64,000 nt of DNA from an uncultured Alteromonadaceae bacterium (GTDB taxonomy: Bacteria > Pseudomonadota > Gammaproteobacteria > Enterobacterales > Alteromonadaceae), in assembly GCA_947503265.1 (NCBI GenBank), contig CANNDC010000007.1, positions 124,001-188,000 on the forward strand. Direction: 5' to 3'. Below are positions 45,612 to 54,422 of this stretch, in pieces; position 1 is the stretch's first letter; the number at the start of each line of letters is the position of its first letter. The notes below the pieces were generated by a model. It was not told where the DNA came from, searched no databases, and saw only the letters and a program-made list of their open reading frames with translations. The position numbers and the translations under genes are program-made.

Positions 45612-46213
45612 GTCAATTGGTAATCGGCTTGACCGGCGGTATTGGCAGCGGCAAGACAGCTGTTTCTGATTTATTTGCGAAAAAAGGGATAGATATTATT
45701 GATGCAGATGTCGTCGCCAGACAAGTAGTAGAGCCAGGATCAGAAGCACTACTTAAAATAGCAGATAAATTTGGTGAACAATCTATCTTGTCTGACGGTT
45801 CTCTCAACCGACCGTTTATTCGTCAGTTAGTGTTTGCCGATAAATCAAACAAACAATGGATCGATGACTTGTTACACCCGCTTATTCGAGCCGTTATGAA
45901 TCAACAAATTAAACAAGCCCAATCCCCTTATTGTATTCTCGCCGTGCCTCTATTAGTTGAAAACGGCATGAACAAAATGGTAGATAGAGTATTGGTGGTA
46001 GACGTTGATGAGCACACACAACTACAAAGAGCCTCTGCAAGAGATGGGCAGAGCAAAGAGCAAGTGCAAAAGATTATTAACGCTCAGGCGAGCCGTAAAG
46101 AACGATTACACCTTGCTGACGATACTATCGACAACAGCGCAACACTGGATGAACTTATCCCACAGGTTGAAAGACTGCACAAACAATACTTGTCTTTAAT
46201 TAAGAAGCAATAA
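45608..46213 (+). CDS. coaE: Dephospho-CoA kinase
   Basis: A 201-residue P-loop kinase catalysing the last step of coenzyme A synthesis. The P-loop is LTGGIGSGKTAVSDLF; IDADVVARQVVEPGSEAL is the acceptor site region. The start is the ATG at 45608, overlapping the pilD stop by 4 bp, preferred to the in-frame ATG at 45596. Length matches E. coli CoaE (206). The order pilD-coaE-zapD-yacG is the usual gammaproteobacterial one. Confidence 0.96.
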   Translation: MSQLVIGLTGGIGSGKTAVSDLFAKKGIDIIDADVVARQVVEPGSEALLKIADKFGEQSILSDGSLNRPFIRQLVFADKSNKQWIDDLLHPLIRAVMNQQIKQAQSPYCILAVPLLVENGMNKMVDRVLVVDVDEHTQLQRASARDGQSKEQVQKIINAQASRKERLHLADDTIDNSATLDELIPQVERLHKQYLSLIKKQ

Positions 46214-46310
46214 TCAAGTTTCTCAAAATTTCCAAGGGCTTAATTTACTCAGGGGGTTGAAATCCCGTTGGATTTACGGTGTAGTTCACACAATTCCACT
46301 AGGAGCACCA

Positions 46311-47063
46311 ATGAGCCAAGCTGTTTACGAATTTCCACTCAATGAAAAGGTCAGAACATACCTGCGCCTCGAACAGCTGTTTGCTCAACTGAAACAAAGT
46401 TCAAAGGCGACTGAGAACTGGCAGTTTATGAGCTTTTTCGAAGCGCTTTTTACACTTTTAGATTTGTTAGAAAGGCTCGATATTCGCAATGATATTTTAA
46501 AAGATATTGAGGCTCATGAAAAAAACCTGGTTTATTGGTCTCAACATCCCAAGATTGACTCGGAAGCGTTACAAGTAGCACTGCAGCGAATTCTGCGCTT
46601 ACGCGATCAACTTAAACTGTCAAAAAAAATCGGCTCATCGTTAAAGGAAGATAAGTTTTTATCCTCCATCAGACAACGCTTTTCAATACCGGGAGGAACC
46701 TGCAGTTTTGACCTTCCAAACCTTCACTATTGGATTAATCAACCTCTAGAAGCTGTTAACCAAGATATTGATGGATGGTTAAAAGAACTGACGTTAGTGA
46801 ACGAGGCAATTGAGATCACACTTTCGTTTTTAAGAGAGCGCGGAAGATTCGCCCCCATCACTGCAGAAAAAGGGTTTTATCAAGGAATATCTGATGATAA
46901 AAGCGAGCTGATTAGAATAAGTATTCCCTCAGATAAAGGGTTTTATCCAACATTGAGCGGCAATAAATATCGATATGCTATTCGTTTTATGAGATTTACT
47001 GTAGATGAAAACGGTAACGGCTCTTTAACCGAACCTGTTGAATTCAATATTGCTAGTTGCTAA
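46311..47063 (+). CDS. zapD: Cell division protein ZapD
   Basis: A 250-residue Z-ring associated protein (former YacF, DUF1342) that bundles FtsZ filaments. The start ATG 46311 has AGGAG 5 bases upstream and gives [20 protein letters not shown], the family N-terminus; the longer ORF from 46257 is not supported. Further blocks are [20 protein letters not shown] and [13 protein letters not shown] near the middle, and the beta-barrel end [13 protein letters not shown]. It is interesting next to the missing zapA near ygfB, since both encode Z-ring proteins. Confidence 0.95.
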   Translation: MSQAVYEFPLNEKVRTYLRLEQLFAQLKQSSKATENWQFMSFFEALFTLLDLLERLDIRNDILKDIEAHEKNLVYWSQHPKIDSEALQVALQRILRLRDQLKLSKKIGSSLKEDKFLSSIRQRFSIPGGTCSFDLPNLHYWINQPLEAVNQDIDGWLKELTLVNEAIEITLSFLRERGRFAPITAEKGFYQGISDDKSELIRISIPSDKGFYPTLSGNKYRYAIRFMRFTVDENGNGSLTEPVEFNIASC

Positions 47064-47076
47064 AGCGAGTTCCAAT

Positions 47077-47319
47077 ATGAGTGTATTAATAGTCGACTGT
47101 CCTACCTGCAAAAAGAAAGTTTCATGGAATGCAGAAAACGAACACCGTCCTTTTTGCAGCAAGCGATGTCAGTTAATTGATCTTGGGGATTGGTCTGAAG
47201 AACAAATGAGCATTCCTTGTGGTGAAAATAAAGATGCTCAGATTCAGGCCTTGCCTGATATCGAAGACATCGAAGCTATGTTGTCTGAACAGCAAACTGA
47301 CTTTTTCAAATCAGATTAA
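47077..47319 (+). CDS. yacG: DNA gyrase inhibitor YacG (zinc protein)
   Basis: An 80-residue zinc-ribbon protein; the four zinc cysteines are in DCPTCKK and FCSKRCQ. In E. coli YacG binds GyrB and blocks DNA binding by gyrase. The start is the ATG at 47077 ([20 protein letters not shown]). The tail is long and acidic ([20 protein letters not shown]). It closes the pilD-coaE-zapD-yacG run; mutT, a common next neighbour, is absent and a 917-bp repeat region follows. Confidence 0.93.
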   Translation: MSVLIVDCPTCKKKVSWNAENEHRPFCSKRCQLIDLGDWSEEQMSIPCGENKDAQIQALPDIEDIEAMLSEQQTDFFKSD

Positions 47320-47418
47320 GCTTATACCCAGTCCTAATGTGAAAGTGGTTAATTACCTCTGTTCTTGTTGTCTCCATTAAAGATAAAGTAGATCTTTTTC
47401 TGCCCCGTTGTATAAGGG

Positions 47419-47533
47419 GTGAAGTAGCTAAAAAGATTCCAACACGCCGTGAAAGCATCCCTGCTGGCTTGATCTCAGCATCCATGCTTCAGACAGTTGA
47501 AATTTTTTAGTTACTCCTCACTTTCCTTCCCAA
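47419..47533. repeat. H element copy 3
   Basis: Same layout as at 30857. The arms GTAGCTAAAAAG and TTTTTTAGTTAC pair over a long stretch, then CCAAC with GTTG, GAAAGCAT (47451-47458) with ATGCTTC (47484-47490), and TGCTG (47462-47466) with CAGCA (47476-47480). Unlike copy 1, the outer stem here extends to GTGA/TCAC. Confidence 0.85.
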
Positions 47534-47659
47534 GCATAAGCGCTTCTTTCGCAATAAGTGCAATTAAACTGGACATACATGTTGAGTTACTGAAGAGGTT
47601 TTAACTACTTAATTACCTCTAATCACAATGCTTGCAAGGTGGTTGTATTTGATTGAGAG

Positions 47660-47727
47660 TTTCTGACCATGAAATCAGGGATGATTTCCTTGAGCGTCCA
47701 TGGATGGACTTGCAGCGTGTCAGGAAA
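47660..47727. repeat. J element copy 2
   Basis: The outer stem TTTCTGAC (47660-47667) pairs with GTCA plus GAAA (47719-47727, one bulge). Hairpin 1 is GAAATCA, GGGA, TGATTTC (47671-47688). Hairpin 2 is TGAG, bulge CG, TCCA, loop TGGA, TGGA, CTTG (47691-47712). The first stem has a wholly different sequence from copy 1, yet it pairs fully. Confidence 0.8.
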
Positions 47728-47849
47728 TCTAAATTAAATTCAAGCGCCGTGCTTGGCGTAAACCCTCGAAACTAAGCAGTTAATTACCTCTGTTCTTGTT
47801 GTCTCCATTAAAGATAAAGTAGATCTTTTTCTGCCCCGTTGTATAAAGT

Positions 47850-47964
47850 GTGAAGTAGCTAAAAAGATTCCAACACGCCGTAAAAGCATCCCTGCTGGCT
47901 TGATCTCAGCATCCATGCTTCGGACAGTTGAAATTTTTTAGTTACTCCTCACTTTCCTTCCCAA
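47850..47964. repeat. H element copy 4
   Basis: The copy of the long hairpin inside repeat copy B, offset exactly 431 bp from copy 3. The first inner stem is weakened by one base (GTAAAAGCAT in place of GTGAAAGCAT), but the innermost TGCTG/CAGCA and the outer arms are kept. Confidence 0.85.
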
Positions 47965-48090
47965 GCATAAGCGCTTCTTTCGCAATAAGTGCAATTAAAC
48001 TGGACATACTTGTTGAGTTACTGAAGAGGTTTTAACTACTTAGTTACCTCTAATCACAATGCTTGCAAGGTGGTTGTGTTTGATTGAGAG

Positions 48091-48158
48091 TTTCTGACCA
48101 TGAAATCAGGGATGATTTCCTTGAGCGTCCATGGATGGACTTGCAGCGTGTCAGGAAA
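48091..48158. repeat. J element copy 3
   Basis: Identical in all stems to copy 2, offset exactly 431 bp. It belongs to repeat copy B. Confidence 0.8.
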
Positions 48159-48236
48159 TCTAAATTAAATTCAAGCGCCGTGCTTGGCGTAAACCCTCGA
48201 AACTAAGCAGTTAATCGCCTCGATTCATCGTGTCGT

Positions 48237-49967
48237 TTAGGCTATCGGAATGACCTTTTCTACGAGAAGTTGCAAACTGACGCGTCCACGAAATTCGTTG
48301 ATATCTAGCTTGTAAGCCAAATGAATTTTATCAATATCATGTCTAGGCCAGTCATCACCATCTATGTTGAACGCAATAGCATCGATTAGCACGCCAGTTT
48401 CATGCATTACCATCATCTTAAGATGCTTCCCACCCAACACTTTTTGCTCGACTAAAGAAAATTCATTGTCAAATATAGGCTCCGGAAAACCTTGCCCCCA
48501 TGGGCCAGCATCTTTGAGCATCTGTGCAAACTCGATACTAAACTCGTTTTCACTCAGTGCACCGTCGCTGAGGACTTCGCCATTTAGACTTTTTCCTGCT
48601 AACTTTTGGTTTACACTGGTATTGAACAAATCAGAAAATAGCTCAAAATTTGCCGCATCGATAGTCAATCCAGCTGCCATTGCATGACCACCAAACTTTT
48701 TAATTAATTGCGGATTTTGACTACTGATCTCTTCAAGCAAATCTCGAATGTGAATCCCTTGAATAGAGCGAGCCGAGCCTTTTAATTCAGTGTCATCTTG
48801 ATTAGCAAAAGCAATGGTGGGTCGATTAAATTTATCTTTGATTTTACCGGCCAGAATGCCAATAACACCTTGGTGAAAACCAGCTTGATATAGGGTGATG
48901 CCATCTGGCATAGAATCTTGCTCTAGGTTTAGAGATTGAAGCGAGGCCATCGCTTCATCTTGCATGGTATTTTGAATCTCTTTCCGCTCTTGATTGAGTG
49001 AATCTAGTTCGACTGCCATTCTTCTTGCTAAGGCAGGATCGTTCGCCAAAAGACACTCTATACCAAGTGCCATATCGTCTAGTCGTCCTGCGGCATTTAG
49101 TCTTGGTCCTAGAACAAAGCCCAAGTCAGTTGCGACCAAGCGACTTGCTTTTTTGCCGGCGACATCCAATAGTGCCGAAATGCCCGGGCGACATTTACCA
49201 CTTTTGATTCTCTGCAAACCCTGATGGACCAGTATCCGATTGTTACCATCTAATTGCACCACATCCGCAACCGTACCCAAAGCAACAATGTCTAAATAAG
49301 CCGCGAGGTTGGGTTCAGGAATACCTTTTGTTGTAAACCAACCTATTTCCCGTAAATAAGTGCGCAATGCAAGCATCACATAAAACGCCACGCCGACTCC
49401 GGCTAAATGCTTTGAAATAAACTCGCAGCCGGGTTGATTAGGATTCACTATCGCATCAGCAATTGGCAGTGTATTACCCGCTAAGTGATGGTCGGTAATC
49501 ACGACTTCAATACCGAGTTCTTTTGCTCTTTTTGTACCAGCTAAACACGCAATACCATTGTCCACCGTCATGATGACATCTGCTTTCTGCTGATGCGCAA
49601 CATCGACTATTTCAGGACTCAATCCATATCCGAAATCAAAACGGTTTGGTACCAGATAGCTGTGCTGAGTACTGCCAAAATCGGTTAGCGACAACATGCT
49701 TAACGCAGTGCTTGTCGCACCATCTGCATCGAAATCACCAATCACAATAATCTTTTTAGCATTTTGAATTGCAGAGGCTAGTACCCTGACAGCAGCGTCA
49801 ACGCCTTGCATCGATTCGTAGCGCAGCAATGCGCGAGCGGACTTATCTAGTTCATTGGCATTGACTATGCCTCTACTTGCGTAGATTTGTCTTATTTTAG
49901 GTTGTATGACTGAAGTTAAGTGGGAGTCATCCACTTTCTCACGTCGAACAATAGTGGATGACTGCAT
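48237..49967 (-). CDS. recJ: Single-stranded-DNA exonuclease RecJ
   Basis: A 576-residue DHH-family 5'-3' single-strand exonuclease for recombination and mismatch repair. Catalytic motifs are IGDFDADGATSTALSML (motif I), VDNGIACLAG (II), VITDHHLAGN (III, the DHH) and the GTVADVV segment (IV). The DHHA1 domain has FGGHAMAAGLTI, and the C-terminal OB-like part ends with LQLLVEKVI. Length matches E. coli RecJ (577). It is last in the order xerD-dsbC-recJ, with 12 bp to dsbC. Confidence 0.97.
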   Translation of the reverse strand: MQSSTIVRREKVDDSHLTSVIQPKIRQIYASRGIVNANELDKSARALLRYESMQGVDAAVRVLASAIQNAKKIIVIGDFDADGATSTALSMLSLTDFGSTQHSYLVPNRFDFGYGLSPEIVDVAHQQKADVIMTVDNGIACLAGTKRAKELGIEVVITDHHLAGNTLPIADAIVNPNQPGCEFISKHLAGVGVAFYVMLALRTYLREIGWFTTKGIPEPNLAAYLDIVALGTVADVVQLDGNNRILVHQGLQRIKSGKCRPGISALLDVAGKKASRLVATDLGFVLGPRLNAAGRLDDMALGIECLLANDPALARRMAVELDSLNQERKEIQNTMQDEAMASLQSLNLEQDSMPDGITLYQAGFHQGVIGILAGKIKDKFNRPTIAFANQDDTELKGSARSIQGIHIRDLLEEISSQNPQLIKKFGGHAMAAGLTIDAANFELFSDLFNTSVNQKLAGKSLNGEVLSDGALSENEFSIEFAQMLKDAGPWGQGFPEPIFDNEFSLVEQKVLGGKHLKMMVMHETGVLIDAIAFNIDGDDWPRHDIDKIHLAYKLDINEFRGRVSLQLLVEKVIPIA

Positions 49968-49979
49968 AGAATAAACTTA

Positions 49980-50693
49980 TTAGATATTTTTAAGGGTATT
50001 TAAAAGCTCTCTGGGTGGCTGATATCCTGGCACCATTGTGCCATTTGGAAGAACGATGTTAGGAGTGCCTGACACTCCAATTGCTTGACCAAATTTGTAT
50101 TGTTGAGCAACTTTGTTTTCGCAAGAAGAGTCTTCAACTTGACCACCTCCTTTCGCAGTTGTCATCGCCTCTTGCTGATCAGCAGAGCACCAGACCGATA
50201 CCATATCTTTGTATGATTGGCTTACTAAGCCACCTCTAGGGAAAGCGAGGTAACGAACCGTAATGCCATTTTTATTGTACTCGGCGATTTCGTTGTGCAA
50301 TTTTCGGCAATAACCGCATGTAATATCTGTGAAGATATTGACCACATAACGTTCTTTATCTGCTTTGAACTCGATAGTTGAGTCTGTAAATTCAGAGATC
50401 CCATCTTTTCTCATGGTGGAAAGAGTCGCTTCTGTCTCGTTACGCATTCCAGCATCAACGTTAAACACGCGACCATGAATCAAATACTTGCCATCTTGGC
50501 TAGTGTAAAAAAGCCCCTGATTAGTGCCAATTTGAAGCAGCCCTGGGACAGGTGAATCTGCCACTGAGGAAACCGTAAAACCTATACTATTTTCAATCTT
50601 ACTCTTTACAGCAGCATAATTGTCTTCGGCAGCCAACGCTGAAAAAGAGAAAAACAATGCTAAAAACAAACTGGCTTTTGACCAAAATTTCAT
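49980..50693 (-). CDS. dsbC: Thiol:disulfide interchange protein DsbC
   Basis: A 237-residue periplasmic disulfide isomerase. A signal peptide (FWSKASLFLALFFSFSALA) precedes the N-terminal dimerisation domain (about 25-85). The thioredoxin domain has the redox motif CGYC in TDITCGYCRKLHNEI. A second cysteine pair (VWCSADQQEA and DSSCENKV) matches the structural disulfide in E. coli DsbC. The cis-Pro loop is VSGTPNIVLPNG. It could act on LptD, which needs disulfide isomerisation and is encoded nearby. Confidence 0.96.
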   Translation of the reverse strand: MKFWSKASLFLALFFSFSALAAEDNYAAVKSKIENSIGFTVSSVADSPVPGLLQIGTNQGLFYTSQDGKYLIHGRVFNVDAGMRNETEATLSTMRKDGISEFTDSTIEFKADKERYVVNIFTDITCGYCRKLHNEIAEYNKNGITVRYLAFPRGGLVSQSYKDMVSVWCSADQQEAMTTAKGGGQVEDSSCENKVAQQYKFGQAIGVSGTPNIVLPNGTMVPGYQPPRELLNTLKNI

Positions 50694-50865
50694 ACTATTT
50701 CCTAAATTAAAACTAATTCACTCGTCTATTGAATCAGACCCAAAAAAGCGAGAATAATTTCCAATAAAATCAATTAATGTTCTTACGCTGGCTGATTATA
50801 ACGATTTTGCCATACATAAGGCTATGCTTATCTATACTAAAGAATGACTAATTTAGATTTGCTCA

Positions 50866-51780
50866 TTACCGAGGATGGTGTTGTGCTACTAGCTGCTGCA
50901 GCCTTTCTGTCGCGACATGCGTGTAGATTTGAGTAGTCGATAAATCACTATGACCGAGCAACATTTGTACAACCCGTAAATCCGCACCATGATTTAACAA
51001 ATGCGTAGCAAAAGCGTGCCGCAACGTATGTGGCGAGAGGTCGGAAGGGATTCCTGCCACTTTTGCGTAATATTTTATGCGATGCCAAAAGGTTTGGCGG
51101 GTCATTTTCACACCACGGTTGCTCGGAAAAACGATATCAGATTCGGTTTTTAGCAACAATCCTCTGCCTTTGCGAATAAATTGCTCTATCCAATTTATCG
51201 CTTCTTCTCCCAGTGGTACTAACCTCTCTTTATTTCCTTTCCCTGTGACGCGAATGACACCTTGTTGAAGTCCCAACTGATCGAGGCGTAAACTGACCAA
51301 CTCAGTCACTCTAATACCTGTTGCGTACAAGACTTCTAGCATTGCCTTGTCACGCAATTCCAAGGGAATCTCAACATTAGGCGCTTCCAATAATTCATCA
51401 ACTTGTTGCTCGCTCATGGTTTTTGGCAATGATTGAGGTAATTTGGGGTTTTGCATTTGGCTTAAAGGATCATCTTCTCGAAGCTTGTTCAATATCAGGT
51501 AGTTGATGAAAGTACGTAAACTGCTTAAGAATCTGGCTGTACTGCGTTCTGAAAGGCCACGGTCGTATCTGTCCGCAACATAATATTCTACGTCTTGTTT
51601 GCAAAATGTAGACAAGTTAAATGTGGGACTAGAATCAATATTGAACTGGTGGAATTTACTCAAGTCGGTTTTGTATGAGACTAGCGTATTATCACTCAGC
51701 CCTTTTTCGATCCAAAGTGAATCGATGAAAGACTCGATTAACTTAATATTGGATTGTTGATTTTTAGGTTTATTTACCAC
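50866..51780 (-). CDS. xerD: Tyrosine recombinase XerD
   Basis: A 304-residue recombinase that resolves chromosome dimers at dif with XerC. The start is a GTG at 51780 (VVNKPKNQQSNIKLIESFID); the long ORF to 51891 would run deep into the Sel1 gene and has a tail unlike XerD. Catalytic residues: Arg in YATGIRVTELVSL, Lys in GKGNKERLVPLGEEA, His and Arg in HTLRHAFATHLLNHGADL, His in LGHSDLSTTQIYTHV with the nucleophile Tyr. The CDS overlaps the Sel1 lipoprotein gene by 11 bp. Confidence 0.94.
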   Translation of the reverse strand: MVNKPKNQQSNIKLIESFIDSLWIEKGLSDNTLVSYKTDLSKFHQFNIDSSPTFNLSTFCKQDVEYYVADRYDRGLSERSTARFLSSLRTFINYLILNKLREDDPLSQMQNPKLPQSLPKTMSEQQVDELLEAPNVEIPLELRDKAMLEVLYATGIRVTELVSLRLDQLGLQQGVIRVTGKGNKERLVPLGEEAINWIEQFIRKGRGLLLKTESDIVFPSNRGVKMTRQTFWHRIKYYAKVAGIPSDLSPHTLRHAFATHLLNHGADLRVVQMLLGHSDLSTTQIYTHVATERLQQLVAQHHPR

Positions 51781-54367
51781 GAGCTTCGTCAATTTTATCG
51801 ATGGCTTCTTGCGCTTCTTTTGACCCCAAGTTAGCGGCTTTTTCCAACCAAACTCTTGCTTTGTCCAAGTCGGGTCTAGTACCAACGCCATTCAAGTAAG
51901 CCACAGCAGTTTTAAGCATGCCTTTTATCGATCCCCATTTTGCGCTTTGCTCAAAGTAGACTGTAGACAACACAGTATCTTTAGTCACTTTTGCGCCCTC
52001 ATAATACAAAACTCCAAGGCTAAATGCTGCATCAGCGGATTTAAATTTGTAAGCTTGATTCATGAAAGAAATGCCTTTTTCGACATCGAGCTTTTGTCCT
52101 TCACCATACAAATAGCAATAGCCGACATCATAGAGTGCATCCGTGAACCCTAATTTGACTGCTGCCTCATAGTAGTTGCAGGCTGTTTCAAAATCTCGCT
52201 CACCAAATTCTCCAAAGTAGTACATATCCCCGAGGTTGTTTGCAGCGTAATCATTGCCCATTTCGAAGGATTCTAAGTAGTATTTTTTTGCCAGCTCAAC
52301 GTCCTTTTGGGTTTCGGTGCCAAAACGTAAAAATGTCGCATAGTTATTTTTGCCTGTCGCAGAATCTCCCGAAGCAGCGTGCCGATAATAATTCAGTGCT
52401 TTTTTCCTATCTAACGGCACACCCTCGCCAACTTCATATTTATAGCCAAGATTTGCGGCAGCGCGGTAATTTCCTGCCTTTACGGCTTTTTCGTAATACT
52501 TTACAGACAAGTCGGGATTGGCGGGAATGGCTTCAGAACCACTGTAGATAATGCCTAACTCAAAAAATGCATCTTTATCTCCCAAATCAGCAGACAACTC
52601 AAACAGTTCTATTCCACGGGAAAATTCTTTTTGTTGATAAAAGAGCATAGAGCCCAAACTGTATGCGCACTCTGCTCTAGACGCTTGATTGGCATCAGTG
52701 TTCAAAATAACTTTTTGATAATAACTTTCAGAACGTATGGCGTCTTTTACTTGGGGTTCATTGTTGTATAAATCGCCCAGTCTGCAGGCGGCTAGCCAAA
52801 AATCTTTTGCTAATGCTTGGGTGAAATATTCAATAGACTTGCTGAGGTCTTTCTTGACACCGCGCTCATATCGATAGGCTAGACCGAGGTTGTACAAGGC
52901 ACTGGCGTTGCCCTGTTCCGCAGCTTTAATGTACCAGTTGTATGATTGACCAAAGTCTTTGTCCAATCCATATCGACCAAAGGAGTAAAACACGCCATAA
53001 GCTAGCTGTGCTTTTGCAAAACCAGACTGCGCCAGTTCTTTTACTATGCTGAGGCCTTGCTGTTGGTTTCTTTGTTGTCCCCACTGCCCGTTTAGCATTA
53101 AATTGGCATAGTCTAGCCTTGCATCTTCAAAGCCACGATCGCTGAGAAACATAAGTGACTTAGCTAGCTTAGTTTGAATTTCAATCGTCACCCTTGCATG
53201 AAAATCATTAAAGTCGTGAAGACTCTGATACCAAAGGTTATGTAAGTCTTCAGGTAAGTTTTTAATAAACAATTCAAGGTAGTTTGTGCTGGCAGGCTGG
53301 CTGAGAAATGCCTTCAACCATGAATGTGTCGCATTTTTCTCTCCAATAGCGGCGATATTTACTCGATACAGATTGATTGCATCTTGTATTTCTTGACTGT
53401 CTTGGGAAGAGAGCAGAACCAGTCCAAACATTGCGCTTGCTTCTACAAATCCCATTTCTGAGAATTGAATTAGCTGATCAAGATGTTTATCTAATTCGCC
53501 CATATTACCGGCATTTAATAACGCCTGACTGAGTAATACAGTACCAAGTGGACTCGGTCGTTCAACTTTGCTCAATTGTGAAATGGCAAAATCAGTATTG
53601 TCGTTAAAAACTTGGTTTTGTAGTTGCCAGTATAAGGCAGGCAAACTCTTCACTTTTATCAGGCTTTCAGCTAGCAAACTAGCTAATTCTCGCTCTGAAT
53701 ACAGCGCCTGAGATGCAGATTGTAAATTTTGTCGGAATAACTCTGTGTTATCCGCATAAATGATACCCGAAGTGTTGGTTAACTGATCCCTAGTGTGTAA
53801 CTTGAATAAGGTTCTTTGTTTTAGATGAACCAGTTCCGTATCAAATACATTGACGCCCGCCCATCGCAACAGCATTTGTGCCTCATAAGCGTCTTTTACT
53901 TGAATTGGGTCGTCAATACTTGTGCCACTCGCGGAATTGAAAATAACATTTGATATGCCAGTAATGGCATCTTTTGCGAGGTTATGTGCGTCTGTATCTC
54001 CAGAAAGCTTAGCGCAGTAAGCTACCAAGTCATAACCCAGAACGCTGCTCGGATTCAGCTCTAAGGTTTGTGCAATTTTGCTCATTTGATTTTCGGAACA
54101 ATAGTCAGCCGCTGGCCAGCTTTCTAGCTCATTGACAAGCGAAACGTAGGGTAACTTCACACCTTGTAGATCGGCATAATAGAAATCAGTTATCGTGCTT
54201 AACCAATACAAATCGTCTTGCGTCAGGCCTTCAGATTTAAACCCCAGAGATTCTGACGTTTTATTGCTTTCAGTAACTGACTTTTTCTGAGTTTGCGTCT
54301 CCACTGCGCATCCTGCGAAAAGAGACATCATTAAAACTAAAGAGACTGGTCTTAACAAAGAGATCAT
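51770..54367 (-). CDS. Large lipoprotein with many Sel1/TPR-like repeats
   Basis: An 865-residue protein made largely of about 12 Sel1-like helical repeats between residues 390 and 860 (YGLDKDFGQSYNWYIKAAEQ; AANLGYKYEVGEGVPLDRKK). From the ATG 54367 the N-terminus is a lipoprotein signal with lipobox LFAGC (Cys20). The ORF also opens at 54418, 4 bp after the djlA stop, and that start would add 17 residues. Sel1 proteins are scaffolds; partners are unknown. The C-terminus overlaps xerD by 11 bp. It is the second Sel1 protein in this window, after the S9 peptidase. Confidence 0.85.
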   Translation of the reverse strand: MISLLRPVSLVLMMSLFAGCAVETQTQKKSVTESNKTSESLGFKSEGLTQDDLYWLSTITDFYYADLQGVKLPYVSLVNELESWPAADYCSENQMSKIAQTLELNPSSVLGYDLVAYCAKLSGDTDAHNLAKDAITGISNVIFNSASGTSIDDPIQVKDAYEAQMLLRWAGVNVFDTELVHLKQRTLFKLHTRDQLTNTSGIIYADNTELFRQNLQSASQALYSERELASLLAESLIKVKSLPALYWQLQNQVFNDNTDFAISQLSKVERPSPLGTVLLSQALLNAGNMGELDKHLDQLIQFSEMGFVEASAMFGLVLLSSQDSQEIQDAINLYRVNIAAIGEKNATHSWLKAFLSQPASTNYLELFIKNLPEDLHNLWYQSLHDFNDFHARVTIEIQTKLAKSLMFLSDRGFEDARLDYANLMLNGQWGQQRNQQQGLSIVKELAQSGFAKAQLAYGVFYSFGRYGLDKDFGQSYNWYIKAAEQGNASALYNLGLAYRYERGVKKDLSKSIEYFTQALAKDFWLAACRLGDLYNNEPQVKDAIRSESYYQKVILNTDANQASRAECAYSLGSMLFYQQKEFSRGIELFELSADLGDKDAFFELGIIYSGSEAIPANPDLSVKYYEKAVKAGNYRAAANLGYKYEVGEGVPLDRKKALNYYRHAASGDSATGKNNYATFLRFGTETQKDVELAKKYYLESFEMGNDYAANNLGDMYYFGEFGERDFETACNYYEAAVKLGFTDALYDVGYCYLYGEGQKLDVEKGISFMNQAYKFKSADAAFSLGVLYYEGAKVTKDTVLSTVYFEQSAKWGSIKGMLKTAVAYLNGVGTRPDLDKARVWLEKAANLGSKEAQEAIDKIDEARGK

Positions 54368-54422
54368 TCTTAACAAAAAAACTGTTTGGGGCCGTCCTGT
54401 CACTTGCCAGAAGAGCATAACT

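Larger units (their letters stand above)
47348..47778. repeat. 431-bp direct repeat, copy A
   Basis: First copy of a tandem duplication with period 431, starting GTTAATTACCTCTG and ending CGAAACTAAGCA. It contains one H element, one J element, an extra hairpin AGAGGT..ACCTCT, and the tail GCCGTGCTTGGCGTAAAC. It differs from copy B at only a handful of positions. No plausible ORF is inside. Together with copy B it fills nearly all of the space from 47320 to 48236. Confidence 0.95.
47779..48209. repeat. 431-bp direct repeat, copy B
   Basis: Second copy of the tandem duplication. Visible differences from copy A include AAGTGTGAAG for AGGGGTGAAG near the H element start, GCCGTAAAAGC for GCCGTGAAAGC, and ACTTGTTG for ACATGTTG. 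It is followed by a third beginning (GTTAATCGCCT) that diverges after a few bases, and recJ ends 27 bp later. Confidence 0.95.

Noticed and set aside
47348..48209. CRISPR-like array suspected from the repeated blocks
   Set aside because: The repeat has only two copies of 431 bp with no short repeat-spacer periodicity and no cas genes nearby.
50866..51780. Mobile-element integrase
   Set aside because: Length, motifs and location next to dsbC and recJ identify housekeeping XerD; no attachment sites or phage genes are seen.
51781..51891. N-terminal extension of XerD by 37 residues
   Set aside because: It lies inside the Sel1 lipoprotein gene in another frame, and its sequence is unlike XerD.
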